Shown piece by piece: positions 48,961 through 57,948 of a DNA stretch of 64,000 bases; within the stretch, counting starts at the first letter, position 1, and every line of letters starts with the position of its first letter. The notes beneath the pieces were generated by a model, which was not told the origin of the DNA, did no database searches, and was given only the letters and a program-made list of their open reading frames with translations. The stretch comes from Rheinheimera sp. (GTDB lineage Bacteria > Pseudomonadota > Gammaproteobacteria > Enterobacterales > Alteromonadaceae). A program made the translations under genes and the position numbers. The stretch lies in the NCBI RefSeq assembly GCF_030690345.1, contig NZ_JAUYGV010000008.1, positions 436,433-500,432 on the forward strand. Reading direction: 5' to 3'.

Positions 48961-51048
48961 TCAGAACTGATAGCTGGCGCTGGCACCAAAACGGCGCGGC
49001 TCAGCAAATTGCTCGTATACATGGCTCTGGTAGCCATCCCGCGGGTCGTTACCAAAGTAAAAGCCGCGCACGCCGATATCCTGATCCAGTGCGTTGCGCG
49101 TCCATACTGCCAGCTCCCAGTTACTCAACTGATAGCTTAACCGCGCGCCCAACAGCTCATAGCGTGATGAACGGGCATTGTGGCCGTCGGAGTAAAAGAA
49201 CGCGTCTTTGCCTTGCAGGCTCAGGTTAAAGGTCAGCGCTTCAGTGATATACCAATCGGCGGCCACACTGTACGAAAAACGCGGTGCCTGCGCCTGCTCA
49301 CGACCACTGAAATTTTCTTCATCCAGTGTAATATAGTTACCCAGTTTGGTTTTCAGCCAGCTGGCAGATAAAAACAGCGCCAGCTGCGGATCTAGCTGCA
49401 GGCGGTTTTCCATTTCAATACCGTAGTTGCGGCCACTGCCGGCATTGTCGATAAAGCCGGCAAATTGCGGCCCGCTATCCGGGTTCAGCCAGCCTTTTAC
49501 CTGCATATCGTCGCGCCACATATAAAACGCCGCCACCCGTGCGGTAATGCTTTGGTCCAGCGCACTGCCTTTAACACCAAATTCGGCGTTATACAGGGTT
49601 TCCGGTTTAAAACTGGCTTTGCTGTTTAACTCACTTAAGTTGCCATCGGCAGCTTTGGCCAGAGCATCGCCGTTTACACCTCCGGCTTTATAGCCACGAG
49701 ATGCCAGCAGATACACCAATGCCTGCGGGTTTACCTGATAATTCAGGCTTAATTTGGCGCCCCACATGCTGTCGTGGTTTTTAATCGCATTGCCGCTGCT
49801 GTCGCTGTAGTCATCGTCGTAACGCTCCAGGCGCAGGCCCGACACCAAACTCCAACCGGCACTAAAGGGCGTGGTCAGCTCGCCGTATACGGCAGCATTG
49901 CTGCGGCTTAAGCTGCTGACAAAACTGTCGGCCTGCCATAAGTCCCAGTTCCAGAACTGCCGGGTTAAATCAAAGCTTTTATTGGCTGCATACAGCCCCA
50001 GCACCCAGTCGCTGTTGCCCAGCTTGCCTTCGGGCGTAGAGATAAAACGGTAGTCCAGCGTTAGTTGATCGCGCGTGCGTAAGTAGCGGTCGGTGGTGGA
50101 ATATTCATCCGGGTGAATACCCACATAACTCCAATCTTCATCAAAGCCGTAATCGCTATCGGCGGTTAACCAGCTAAGCTGCGCCTGTAAGGTAGCAAAG
50201 CGCAACGCACTGTAATCCGCCTGCAATGCTATTGCTTTACTGCGGATCTGATCCTGACCGGGCTGATCAGATAAGGTGGTGCGGTTACGGTCCAGCGAGA
50301 AAGCATCGTAGCCGTTGTCCTGGTCAACAAAATGCGTAACCAGCTGCAACGCCAGTGTATCCATTGGCTGATAACGCAGCTTAAACCGGCCGGTAAATTC
50401 GTCGATATTGTTGGTGTCGTCACGGTTTAAAAAGGCATTGTCGATAAAGCCATCAGAGTTTTGCTGCTCCAGCGCCAGGCTGTAACCCACTTGCTGTTTA
50501 ATGCTGTTACTAAACTGCGCGGCCAGCTGGCGGCTGTCATAGTTAGCCAGGGTAGCACTGAGTTTGCCTTCCGGCGTGGCGGTTGGGCCTTTAGTTGTCA
50601 GGTTAAGCATGCCGGCCAGCGCATTGGCGCCAAAGCGGCTGGCTTCCGGGCCACGAAACACCTCCAGTTGCGCCAAATCACTGATACCGCTGATGCCCAA
50701 ACCGGAGTAATCAATACCATCAATTAAAATACCGACCGACGGGTTAATGGTATCAACAAACTCACTGCGCTCACCAATACCACGCACCTGAATATAGCGG
50801 CCGCGCGAGGCGCCGGCACTGAAGTTTATATTGGCAAACTGGCTGAGCAAATCATCCAGATGCTGCGCCGAGGTGCGTTTGGCATCTTGCTCGCCAACAA
50901 TGGCAATGCTGCCGGCAACCTGTTGTACCGATTGCTGCCGGAAATCGCCCTGCACGCTGATACGCTCAACCGAAGCTTCTGCTTCATTGGCTTGAATAGA
51001 AAAACTGCTGCATACAGCCAGAGTAAGTAACGAAGGTATAAAACGCAT
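48961..51048 (-). CDS. TonB-dependent receptor under a TPP riboswitch (thiamine uptake)
   Basis: I choose the ATG at 51048 (GGAG 12 bases before it) because an upstream frame extension to 51105 would translate the riboswitch. The 695 residues have a signal peptide ending SIQANE, a TonB-box-like VERISVQG, a plug (QVRGIGERSEFVDTINPSVG, FRGPEASRFGANALAGMLNL) and a barrel ending ASYQF. Riboswitch control and neighbours point to import of thiamine or a derivative across the outer membrane. It heads a four-gene operon with YkoF-like, PnuC and kinase genes. Confidence 0.88.
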   Translation of the reverse strand: MRFIPSLLTLAVCSSFSIQANEAEASVERISVQGDFRQQSVQQVAGSIAIVGEQDAKRTSAQHLDDLLSQFANINFSAGASRGRYIQVRGIGERSEFVDTINPSVGILIDGIDYSGLGISGISDLAQLEVFRGPEASRFGANALAGMLNLTTKGPTATPEGKLSATLANYDSRQLAAQFSNSIKQQVGYSLALEQQNSDGFIDNAFLNRDDTNNIDEFTGRFKLRYQPMDTLALQLVTHFVDQDNGYDAFSLDRNRTTLSDQPGQDQIRSKAIALQADYSALRFATLQAQLSWLTADSDYGFDEDWSYVGIHPDEYSTTDRYLRTRDQLTLDYRFISTPEGKLGNSDWVLGLYAANKSFDLTRQFWNWDLWQADSFVSSLSRSNAAVYGELTTPFSAGWSLVSGLRLERYDDDYSDSSGNAIKNHDSMWGAKLSLNYQVNPQALVYLLASRGYKAGGVNGDALAKAADGNLSELNSKASFKPETLYNAEFGVKGSALDQSITARVAAFYMWRDDMQVKGWLNPDSGPQFAGFIDNAGSGRNYGIEMENRLQLDPQLALFLSASWLKTKLGNYITLDEENFSGREQAQAPRFSYSVAADWYITEALTFNLSLQGKDAFFYSDGHNARSSRYELLGARLSYQLSNWELAVWTRNALDQDIGVRGFYFGNDPRDGYQSHVYEQFAEPRRFGASASYQF

Positions 51049-51100
51049 TGTTGTATGAATCTCCAAAACTTCAGAGATCACACCAGCTTGAGGAGTTAGC

Positions 51101-51180
51101 ACCATCCCTCCGCCGGTATAATCCGGATCAGGTTCTAAGGGTTCGCCTTACGGCATCTCAGCTATTGCACCCCTTGGTTG
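51101..51180 (-). ncRNA. TPP riboswitch (THI element)
   Basis: On the minus strand the element has the invariant parts GGGGTGC, CTGAGAT, ACCCTTAGAACCTGATCC and GCGGAGGGATGG in the right order. It is 53 bases upstream of the thiamine receptor start. A CTCC after the aptamer can pair with the GGAG ribosome-binding site, suggesting translational control, though this pairing is short. Thiamine pyrophosphate should switch the operon off. Confidence 0.93.
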
Positions 51181-51296
51181 CGCGGCAAGTGTAAAGCGTT
51201 TTATTTGCGCATGCAACGTGCAAAGGACGGCTAAACGCCTATAGTTGTTACGGAGTCATGCTGTATCCGCGTATCAGCCGCTGACAAGGACACACT

Positions 51297-52145
51297 ATGA
51301 AAAGCTATATAGAGCGCGTTATTGCTGAAATTCCGCTGTTTTTTTCTCACTTCAGCCAGTGTTTATTCCGCCCCAAGCGCTTTATTCAGCAGCAATTGGC
51401 TATTGCTGAACAGCCGGATGAGATCAGCAAAGGCGTCGAGTTTTTAATACTGTCGTTTCTTATTGCGTTGTTTATCAGTCAGGTGTTACCGGAAGCCGTC
51501 AATCCGGTGTCGCTACCCGCTGATGATGCAGCTTTCACCCATCTGGCCAGCAGCGCGCTGTTTGATTTATTTCTGTTGTTCTTCGCCGCCGCCATCGCTT
51601 TTGGCTGTCTGAAAATGGTCGGCGTTGCCGGCAGTTTCTTTGCTTTTTTCCGCCTGTTTGCCTTTTTTTGCGGTATTACTATGGTATTGCTGGTGTTTGC
51701 CAATGCGCTGACCAATATTGGCATGATAGACCCGGTTGTTGCCAAAAGCTGGATCCAACTGGAACAAAGCGCTCAGGCCTTGCAGCCAATGACAGCGCAG
51801 TTACTGTGCAATACCGATACAAGCGGTGAGTTAGTGGCCGACGAGGCATCCAGCGATGCGCTGCAGCAACAACTGCAGCAGGCACAGACGGTATATCAAC
51901 AGGCGACAGAGCGGACACTGTTTCTGCTGGGGGCCGGCTTGCAAGCCTTAATCCAGCTGATTCTGGCCTGCTGGTTGTTTATTGCCTGGTTTGCCTACGG
52001 CAAACAGCAACAGCTGAGCAGCGGCAAAATTGTATTTTCTGCGCTGCTGAGTTTGACGCTGATTTATGCCGCCAGCGTGTTGCTAAGCCTGATGCAAACC
52101 GGCAGCCAAATGATGGCGCTGTACCGTGCCTGCCCGGCAAGTTAA
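51297..52145 (+). CDS. Multi-pass membrane protein, unknown
   Basis: The 282-residue protein has about five or six membrane helices with a polar, Gln-rich stretch (about residues 155-205) between them. The arrangement recalls Yip1-domain proteins, but I cannot confirm that. The start is behind AAGGACACACT. Its stop overlaps the stop of the convergent chemoreceptor gene by three bases. Confidence 0.6.
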   Translation: MKSYIERVIAEIPLFFSHFSQCLFRPKRFIQQQLAIAEQPDEISKGVEFLILSFLIALFISQVLPEAVNPVSLPADDAAFTHLASSALFDLFLLFFAAAIAFGCLKMVGVAGSFFAFFRLFAFFCGITMVLLVFANALTNIGMIDPVVAKSWIQLEQSAQALQPMTAQLLCNTDTSGELVADEASSDALQQQLQQAQTVYQQATERTLFLLGAGLQALIQLILACWLFIAWFAYGKQQQLSSGKIVFSALLSLTLIYAASVLLSLMQTGSQMMALYRACPAS

Positions 52146-53788
52146 CCCTGCTTAGCAACGGTATTAAACACCTGCCAGTCATCGGTTAGCTGCATCGCCA
52201 GCTGGTTTAATTGCTCACTGGCGCCGGCAGCACGGGCTGCGCCGTCACTAAGCTGCACAATATCACCGTTTAGCAGATGAATATTTTGTGCAATATCTGC
52301 CGAAACTACCTGCTGCTGCTCCGTCGCCGTGCAAATGGTTAAATTGGCATCTGCGATTTTCTCCACCGCCGCTGCCAGCTCGGTAAAGCGGGCCCCGGCA
52401 TCTTGCGCCAATTGCACATTGCTATCGGCATCTTTATGCGCCCGTTGCATAGCTTCTACTGCACTGGCGGCTTGCTGTTGTAACTGGCTGATCATCTTGT
52501 TAATCGACTCTGTCGCTTTTTGGGTATTGGCCGATAAGGTGCGAACCTCGTCTGCCACTACCGAAAAACCGCGCCCCGCTTCGCCGGCCCGTGCTGCCTC
52601 AATGGCCGCATTTAATGCCAGTAAATTGGTTTGTTCTGAAATTTTACGGATCACGTCCAACACGCCGGAAATCTGACCGGATTCCTGCTGCAGCTGACGT
52701 ACTACCTGCGCGCTGTGGTCAAGCTGCTGCGCCAGCTCAGTTATCCCTGTTGCGCTTGCTGTGGCAACCCCGCGCCCGGAAACACACAGCGACTTTGCCT
52801 GTTGCGCCGCATCAGCGGCGCCTTTCGCATTAACGGCAACGTCCTGCACGCTAACACTCATCTGCTCAACGGCTGTCGCCAACTGATTAGCCTGGCCGGC
52901 TTGGCGCACCGCACTCTGGCTGACATCATCACTACTTTGAAACACCAATGCTGCCTGCTCACCTAATACCGTCAAGCTGCTACCCAGCTTCACCACCAAC
53001 TGCTCAAAGTGGCTGATCATTTGGTTCAGGGCCTGCGCAGCTTCAGCCACTTCATCTGTACCTGAGTCGCCGGCTCTTAAACTCAAGTCTGAACTTTGCT
53101 GCACCTGTCTGAGAATATCGCGCAGTGCCCACAGTGGACGGCATACAGAGCGTTGTACCGCCCAAATTAAACTACCAATCAACAGCAGCAACACCCCGGC
53201 TCCAACGATATAAGCCTGTATTAACTGTGTGGTAAAACGCTCTGCCGAATCTCTTACAGTGGCCGCAGCTGCAATTTGCTGCTGAATAAATGCCTCCGTT
53301 AGCGCCGTAAATCCGGTAATACGCAGCTCGATTTCACTGTTAACGGTAGACTCATTTAAAATACGTACCAGCAGCGCATCGCTGCCGGCATAACTAATCC
53401 ACTCCTGATAGTGTTTCACGGCCGCCGCAAACGCCTGATCCAGTGCGGCATAGAATTCAGCGTCCTCCTGTACTGGCCGGCTGTGTACAAAGCCTTGCCA
53501 ATGCTGCTCTGCCGTGACCAGATGTTGTTTAATCAGCTGCTCGGTCGCTGCTGCAGAGGCCCAGCCGGTACGGTATTTCCGAATATCCTGTAGCGCCGTT
53601 TGCTGCAGAATTTGCTGCACTGCCATCACATCAGACAGAATGGCCAGATGGTTATCATACAACTGATTAAACAGCTTATCTTTTTGTTGCGCCGACCAAA
53701 ACGCAGCAACAATAACCAGCAACAACATCACCAAAGGTAGTACGCCCAGCAACAGTACCCTGCCGGAAATTTTCAACTTAGACAACAT
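52142..53788 (-). CDS. Methyl-accepting chemotaxis protein
   Basis: The ATG at 53788 follows AGGAGCAGTG, giving 548 residues. A first membrane helix is at about 10-34, a periplasmic helical sensor region follows to 188, the second helix is at about 189-211, then HAMP and a long cytoplasmic coiled coil. The receptor tip ([20 protein letters not shown]) near 386-410 is intact. The ligand is unknown. A frame extension upstream to 54124 would cover the promoter of the ars operon and is rejected. Confidence 0.9.
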   Translation of the reverse strand: MLSKLKISGRVLLLGVLPLVMLLLVIVAAFWSAQQKDKLFNQLYDNHLAILSDVMAVQQILQQTALQDIRKYRTGWASAAATEQLIKQHLVTAEQHWQGFVHSRPVQEDAEFYAALDQAFAAAVKHYQEWISYAGSDALLVRILNESTVNSEIELRITGFTALTEAFIQQQIAAAATVRDSAERFTTQLIQAYIVGAGVLLLLIGSLIWAVQRSVCRPLWALRDILRQVQQSSDLSLRAGDSGTDEVAEAAQALNQMISHFEQLVVKLGSSLTVLGEQAALVFQSSDDVSQSAVRQAGQANQLATAVEQMSVSVQDVAVNAKGAADAAQQAKSLCVSGRGVATASATGITELAQQLDHSAQVVRQLQQESGQISGVLDVIRKISEQTNLLALNAAIEAARAGEAGRGFSVVADEVRTLSANTQKATESINKMISQLQQQAASAVEAMQRAHKDADSNVQLAQDAGARFTELAAAVEKIADANLTICTATEQQQVVSADIAQNIHLLNGDIVQLSDGAARAAGASEQLNQLAMQLTDDWQVFNTVAKQG

Positions 53789-53870
53789 CACTGCTCCTGA
53801 CATACGGCTTAAAATCGGGCGCAGTGTAAAGCGGTCAAGTGACACTTGCATGACATCGTACCAGCTAACA

Positions 53871-53912
53871 TTGACATACCCCAATATAGATATATGATAT
53901 TTCGCATATCTA
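53871..53912 (+). promoter_or_regulatory. Promoter and palindromic operator of the ars operon
   Basis: TTGACA (53871-53876) and TATGAT (53893-53898) are 16 bases apart. A palindrome TAGATAT...ATATCTA (53887-53912) overlaps the -10 element, where the ArsR domain encoded just downstream could repress. The start codon is 18 bases beyond. Confidence 0.75.
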
Positions 53913-53930
53913 AAATAAAGGATATGCGAC

Positions 53931-54704
53931 ATGCAGAAAAAATCACTGCTGTTTATCTGTACCGGTAACTCGGCCCGCTCGCAGTTAGCCGAAGCACTGT
54001 TCCGCCAGATGGCCGGAGCAGAGTTTGAGGTATACAGCGCCGGCACCGCCCCGGAGCCGATAGACCCACGGGTATTTACAGTACTGGCTGCACGAAATAT
54101 TTCAGCTGAACACCTGCACAGCAAAGACCTGTCCAGTCTAAGTGAACGTTACTTCGACCATGCCATTACGCTGTGTGACAAAGCCCACCAAAGTTGCGTT
54201 ACTCAGGTAAAGGCAGCACAAATTCTGGCGTGGGATTTTGCCGACCCTAAAGCCAAAACGGGTACCAAAGCCTTTGATGTCGTGCTGAACGAGCTGAGCG
54301 AGCGGATTAAATACTTTTTACTGTTTAGCCAGAAATACCGCGCTAAACCAGAGCAGCTGAGCGATGCATTAAGCTTTTATAAAGCATTGGCAGATGATAC
54401 GCGGTTAAAAGCCCTGCTGCTTATTCACCAGCAACAAGAGCTGTGTGTTTGCGAGCTTACCGCAGCACTGGATGAAACCCAGCCGAAAATTTCCCGCCAT
54501 TTGGCGCAACTGCGCAAAGCGGCCATCTTGCAGGACCGCCGCCACGGCCAATGGGTGTTTTACCGCTTAGCCGATAACCTGCCGGCCTGGGCATTAGAAG
54601 TGCTGCGGCTTACCGCGAGCAATAACGGCGGCTTTATCGCCGCTAACCTTAACAAACTGAATCAAATGGGCGACCGGCCGCAACGCGCCGCGCTGTGTAA
54701 CTGA
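53931..54704 (+). CDS. arsC: ArsC-ArsR fusion: arsenate reductase with As(III)-sensing repressor
   Basis: The 257-residue protein joins two functions. Residues 1-135 are a low-molecular-weight-phosphatase-type arsenate reductase with the P-loop [10 protein letters not shown] (Cys10), Cys82 and Cys89 as resolving thiols, and Asp105, the same positions as in thioredoxin-coupled plasmid pI258 ArsC. Residues 145-220 are an ArsR winged helix with the As(III) motif ELCVCEL (Cys172, Cys174) and [10 protein letters not shown]. The fusion would reduce arsenate and release its own promoter. It is followed after 17 bases by the GAPDH gene of an ArsJ operon. Confidence 0.9.
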   Translation: MQKKSLLFICTGNSARSQLAEALFRQMAGAEFEVYSAGTAPEPIDPRVFTVLAARNISAEHLHSKDLSSLSERYFDHAITLCDKAHQSCVTQVKAAQILAWDFADPKAKTGTKAFDVVLNELSERIKYFLLFSQKYRAKPEQLSDALSFYKALADDTRLKALLLIHQQQELCVCELTAALDETQPKISRHLAQLRKAAILQDRRHGQWVFYRLADNLPAWALEVLRLTASNNGGFIAANLNKLNQMGDRPQRAALCN

Positions 54705-54721
54705 GACTAAGGAATAGCTAA

Positions 54722-55732
54722 ATGACAATTAAAGTAGGCATCAATGGTTTTGGCCGTATTGGCCGGCTGGCCCTGCGCGCGGCGTTTGATTGGCCTGAAT
54801 TTGAGTTTGTACAGATTAACGACCCGGCCGCCGATGCCGCCACCTTCGCTCACCTGCTGAACTTTGACTCGGTACACGGTATCTGGCGCCATAATGCCGC
54901 GGCCGATGGCGATAACATCGTCATTAACAGCAAAACCATTAACGTAAGCCAGAACAAAGCTATAGCCGACACCGACTGGTCACAATGCGACGTGGTAATT
55001 GAAGCCTCCGGTAAGATGAAAAGCACAGCCGTGTTAGAGGCTTATTTAGCTCAGGGCGTAAAACGGGTGGTGGTCAGTGCGCCGGTAAAAGAGCCGGGCG
55101 TATTAAACGTAGTTATGGGCGTAAACCAGCAGCTGTACAATAAAGAGCTGCACCGCATTGTTACCGCTGCCAGTTGCACCACTAACTGCCTGGCGCCGGT
55201 GGTAAAAGTCATCCACGAACAACTGGGTATTAAACATGGCAGCATTACTACTATTCATGATTTAACTAATACGCAAAGCATTCTGGATACGCCGCACAAA
55301 GACTTACGCCGCGCCCGCGCCTGTGGCAGCAGTTTAATTCCCACCACCACCGGTTCGGCTACCGCCATTACGGAAATTTTCCCTGAGCTTAAAGGTCGCT
55401 TAAACGGCCATGCTGTGCGGGTGCCATTGGCCAATGCCTCGTTAACCGACTGCGTATTTGAAGTAGAACGCGCCACCACCGCAGAAGAAGTGAATGCTCT
55501 GCTAAAAGCCGCTGCAGAGGGGGAGTTAAAAGATATTCTGGGTTATGAAACCCGGCCTTTGGTGTCGGTGGATTACAAAACTGATCCGCGCTCAAGCATT
55601 ATCGATGCGCTCTCCACCATGGTCGTTAACGGCACCCAGGTAAAAATTTATGCCTGGTACGATAACGAATGGGGCTACGCCAACCGTGCGGTGGAACTGG
55701 CCAAACTGGTTGGCCTGCAGGACAAGCACTAA
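54722..55732 (+). CDS. gapJ: Glyceraldehyde-3-phosphate dehydrogenase of the ArsJ operon
   Basis: The 336-residue GAPDH has the NAD motif [10 protein letters not shown], the catalytic Cys152 in SCTTNC and the C-terminal [11 protein letters not shown]. In ArsJ operons this enzyme makes 1-arseno-3-phosphoglycerate from arsenate and glyceraldehyde 3-phosphate, and ArsJ exports that unstable product. Its place between the arsC-arsR fusion and arsJ supports this role rather than glycolysis. The ATG follows AAGGAATAGCTAA. Confidence 0.9.
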   Translation: MTIKVGINGFGRIGRLALRAAFDWPEFEFVQINDPAADAATFAHLLNFDSVHGIWRHNAAADGDNIVINSKTINVSQNKAIADTDWSQCDVVIEASGKMKSTAVLEAYLAQGVKRVVVSAPVKEPGVLNVVMGVNQQLYNKELHRIVTAASCTTNCLAPVVKVIHEQLGIKHGSITTIHDLTNTQSILDTPHKDLRRARACGSSLIPTTTGSATAITEIFPELKGRLNGHAVRVPLANASLTDCVFEVERATTAEEVNALLKAAAEGELKDILGYETRPLVSVDYKTDPRSSIIDALSTMVVNGTQVKIYAWYDNEWGYANRAVELAKLVGLQDKH

Positions 55733-55755
55733 GTCATGCATATCGGAACAAGCCT

Positions 55756-56958
55756 ATGCTAAGCACACTAAGTCCGCAGCTACGGCAGTATATGCTGGTA
55801 ACGGCGAATTACTGGGCCTTTACCTTAACCGACGGTGCGCTGCGCATGCTGGTGGTGCTGCATTTTTACAGCCTGGGTTACAGCGGCCTGGCCATTGCCA
55901 TGCTGTTTTTGTTTTATGAAATTTTTGGCGTTATTACTAACCTGGTCGGTGGCTGGCTGGGTGCGCGCATCGGCTTAAATAACACCATGAATATCGGCCT
56001 GTTGCTGCAAATATTGGCGCTTGGCATGTTGTTACTGCCGGCAGAGTATTTAATTGTGCCTTGGGTAATGGCCGCCCAGGCGTTATCCGGCATCGCCAAA
56101 GACTTAAACAAGATGAGCGCCAAAAGCAGCATTAAACTGCTGGTGGCCGATGATGCGCAAAGTACCTTGTTTAAATGGGTTGCCATTCTTACCGGCTCGA
56201 AAAACGCACTGAAAGGCATTGGCTTTTTCCTCGGCGGCTTACTGCTGAGCCTGTATGGCTTTAGCCTGGCCATCCTGCTGATGCTGCTAATGCTGGCTGC
56301 GGTGTGGCTGTTCAGCTTATGGCGTTTAAAGGCTGATCTGGGCAAAAGTAAAACCAAGCCGAAATTTACTGAGTTGTTGTCGAAAAGCCGCGCCATTAAT
56401 GTGTTATCCGCCGCCCGTATGCTGCTGTTTGGCGCCCGTGATGTTTGGTTTGTTATTGCGCTGCCGCTCACCCTGGCCAGCCAGTTTGGCTGGAGCCACT
56501 GGGCAGTGGGCAGTTTTTTGGCACTGTGGGTTATTGGCTATGGCGCAGTGCAAAGCATAGCGCCCATGCTTACCGGCAAAACCCGCCTGCCTGATGGTCG
56601 CATGTTAACATTATGGGCACTGTTATTGTGTGCGATACCGGCCGCTATTGCGGTAGCACTGCAGCAACAGTGGCAGGCCGAAACCGCCCTACTTGGCGGT
56701 CTTATGCTGTTTGGTGCCGTGTTTGCCATTAACTCTTCCTTACACAGCTATATGATTGTCAGTTATGCCAACAGCGATGGGGTGTCACTGGATGTCGGTT
56801 TTTACTATATGGCCAATGCCATGGGTCGCCTTATCGGCACTGTGCTGTCGGGCTGGGTGTATCAAGTGGCGGGCTTAACCGCATGTTTATGGATTTCGTC
56901 CGGCATGCTGGTAACTACCGTGCTGGTATCACTGCTGTTGCCACGGCGCAGCGCATGA
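55756..56958 (+). CDS. arsJ: ArsJ organoarsenical efflux permease (MFS)
   Basis: I start at the ATG at 55756, 23 bases after the GAPDH stop; a longer open frame runs back into that gene. The 400-residue major facilitator protein has about 12 helices and ArsJ-type segments (YWAFTLTDGALRMLVVLHF, SGIAKDLNKMSAKSSIK, FKWVAILTGSKNALKG). It removes 1-arseno-3-phosphoglycerate, giving arsenate resistance. No ArsB or Acr3 pump is in the window, so As(III) efflux must be elsewhere if needed. Confidence 0.9.
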   Translation: MLSTLSPQLRQYMLVTANYWAFTLTDGALRMLVVLHFYSLGYSGLAIAMLFLFYEIFGVITNLVGGWLGARIGLNNTMNIGLLLQILALGMLLLPAEYLIVPWVMAAQALSGIAKDLNKMSAKSSIKLLVADDAQSTLFKWVAILTGSKNALKGIGFFLGGLLLSLYGFSLAILLMLLMLAAVWLFSLWRLKADLGKSKTKPKFTELLSKSRAINVLSAARMLLFGARDVWFVIALPLTLASQFGWSHWAVGSFLALWVIGYGAVQSIAPMLTGKTRLPDGRMLTLWALLLCAIPAAIAVALQQQWQAETALLGGLMLFGAVFAINSSLHSYMIVSYANSDGVSLDVGFYYMANAMGRLIGTVLSGWVYQVAGLTACLWISSGMLVTTVLVSLLLPRRSA

Positions 56959-57016
56959 CATTCATCAGCGGCTGCTCTACACTGCAGCAAGCCGCTGATA
57001 CCGATTGGAATACTTC

Positions 57017-57880
57017 ATGCTAAACCTGCGACCGCGCCAGTTATTGCTGCTGTCTTTGCTGGCCGCTTTTGCCACTATGGCGCTGAAAACTCTGGCCTGG
57101 TATCTAACCGGCTCGGTCGGCTTTTTATCTGATGCAATAGAATCACTGGTTAATGTCGCCGGCGCCGGTTTTGCACTGTTAATGGTTACTATTGCCCGTC
57201 GCCCGGCAGACGACAGCCACCCTTATGGCCACAGCAAAGCCGAATATTTATCGGCCGCTTTTGAAGGTGGTATGATTTTCCTTGCTGCGCTGGCCATTTT
57301 TATCACGGCCAGCGCGCGCTTAATTAACCCGCAGCCGCTTGCCAGCCTGGGCTTAGGCACCGCCCTTACGGTGCTGGCCAGTTTAATCAACCTCGGCATT
57401 GCCCTGCTGCTGTTACGCGGCGGAAAACAGCATAACTCGCCGGCACTGGAAGGAGATGGCAAACATTTAATGACCGACGTCTGGACCACAGCAGGGGTTG
57501 TCGCAGGTGTGGGCCTGGCAGCAATAAGTGGCCAATACTGGCTGGATCCGCTGGTGGCCATAGCGGTAGCGCTGCATATATTGCATGAAGGCGGCGGCAT
57601 CTTGTATCGTGCCGTTAATGGTTTAATGGACAAAGCATTGCCACAGCAGCGCATCAGTGACATTGAACAAGCCTTAGCGCAGTTTGCCAGCGGCAAGGTA
57701 CAGTTTAGTAATTTACGCACCCGCGCTGCGGCTACCTTACAATTTGCCCAGGTAGATATGCAGGTACCACCACACTGGACCGTGCAACAAGCGCATCAGT
57801 TAGCCGATGACGCTGAACTGGCGATACAGCAGTTGGGGGTGGAGCTGGTGGTACATATTGAACCAAAAACCACTGATTAG
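57017..57880 (+). CDS. Cation diffusion facilitator (CDF) metal exporter
   Basis: I prefer the ATG at 57017 behind GGAATACTTC to a TTG 12 bases earlier. The 287 residues have six helices with CDF motifs SVGFLSDAIESLVNV and HPYGHSKAEYLSAAFE in the first half, HLMTDVWTTAGVV in helix V, and a cytoplasmic C-terminal domain. It resembles FieF/CzcD-type exporters of Zn or Fe(II). It lies 58 bases after arsJ and may be read from the same promoter. Confidence 0.88.
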   Translation: MLNLRPRQLLLLSLLAAFATMALKTLAWYLTGSVGFLSDAIESLVNVAGAGFALLMVTIARRPADDSHPYGHSKAEYLSAAFEGGMIFLAALAIFITASARLINPQPLASLGLGTALTVLASLINLGIALLLLRGGKQHNSPALEGDGKHLMTDVWTTAGVVAGVGLAAISGQYWLDPLVAIAVALHILHEGGGILYRAVNGLMDKALPQQRISDIEQALAQFASGKVQFSNLRTRAAATLQFAQVDMQVPPHWTVQQAHQLADDAELAIQQLGVELVVHIEPKTTD

Positions 57881-57948
57881 CTGGTATTTTTAACATTCAG
57901 CGCTACAGTTAATCAGACCCAGCTAAACTAATATGGCGCCAGCGCAGT

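Noticed and set aside
51049..51105. N-terminal extension of the thiamine receptor
   Set aside because: It would translate the end of the TPP riboswitch; the ATG at 51048 begins a normal signal peptide.
53789..54124. Upstream extension of the chemoreceptor frame
   Set aside because: It would run across the ars promoter and into the opposite strand of arsC; the ATG at 53788 has AGGAG and starts with a membrane helix.
55914..56471. Long antisense frame (185 codons) inside arsJ
   Set aside because: It is opposite a well-supported membrane transporter and its translation matches no protein pattern. Similar antisense frames in 57223-57720 and 62057-62569 were rejected for the same reason.
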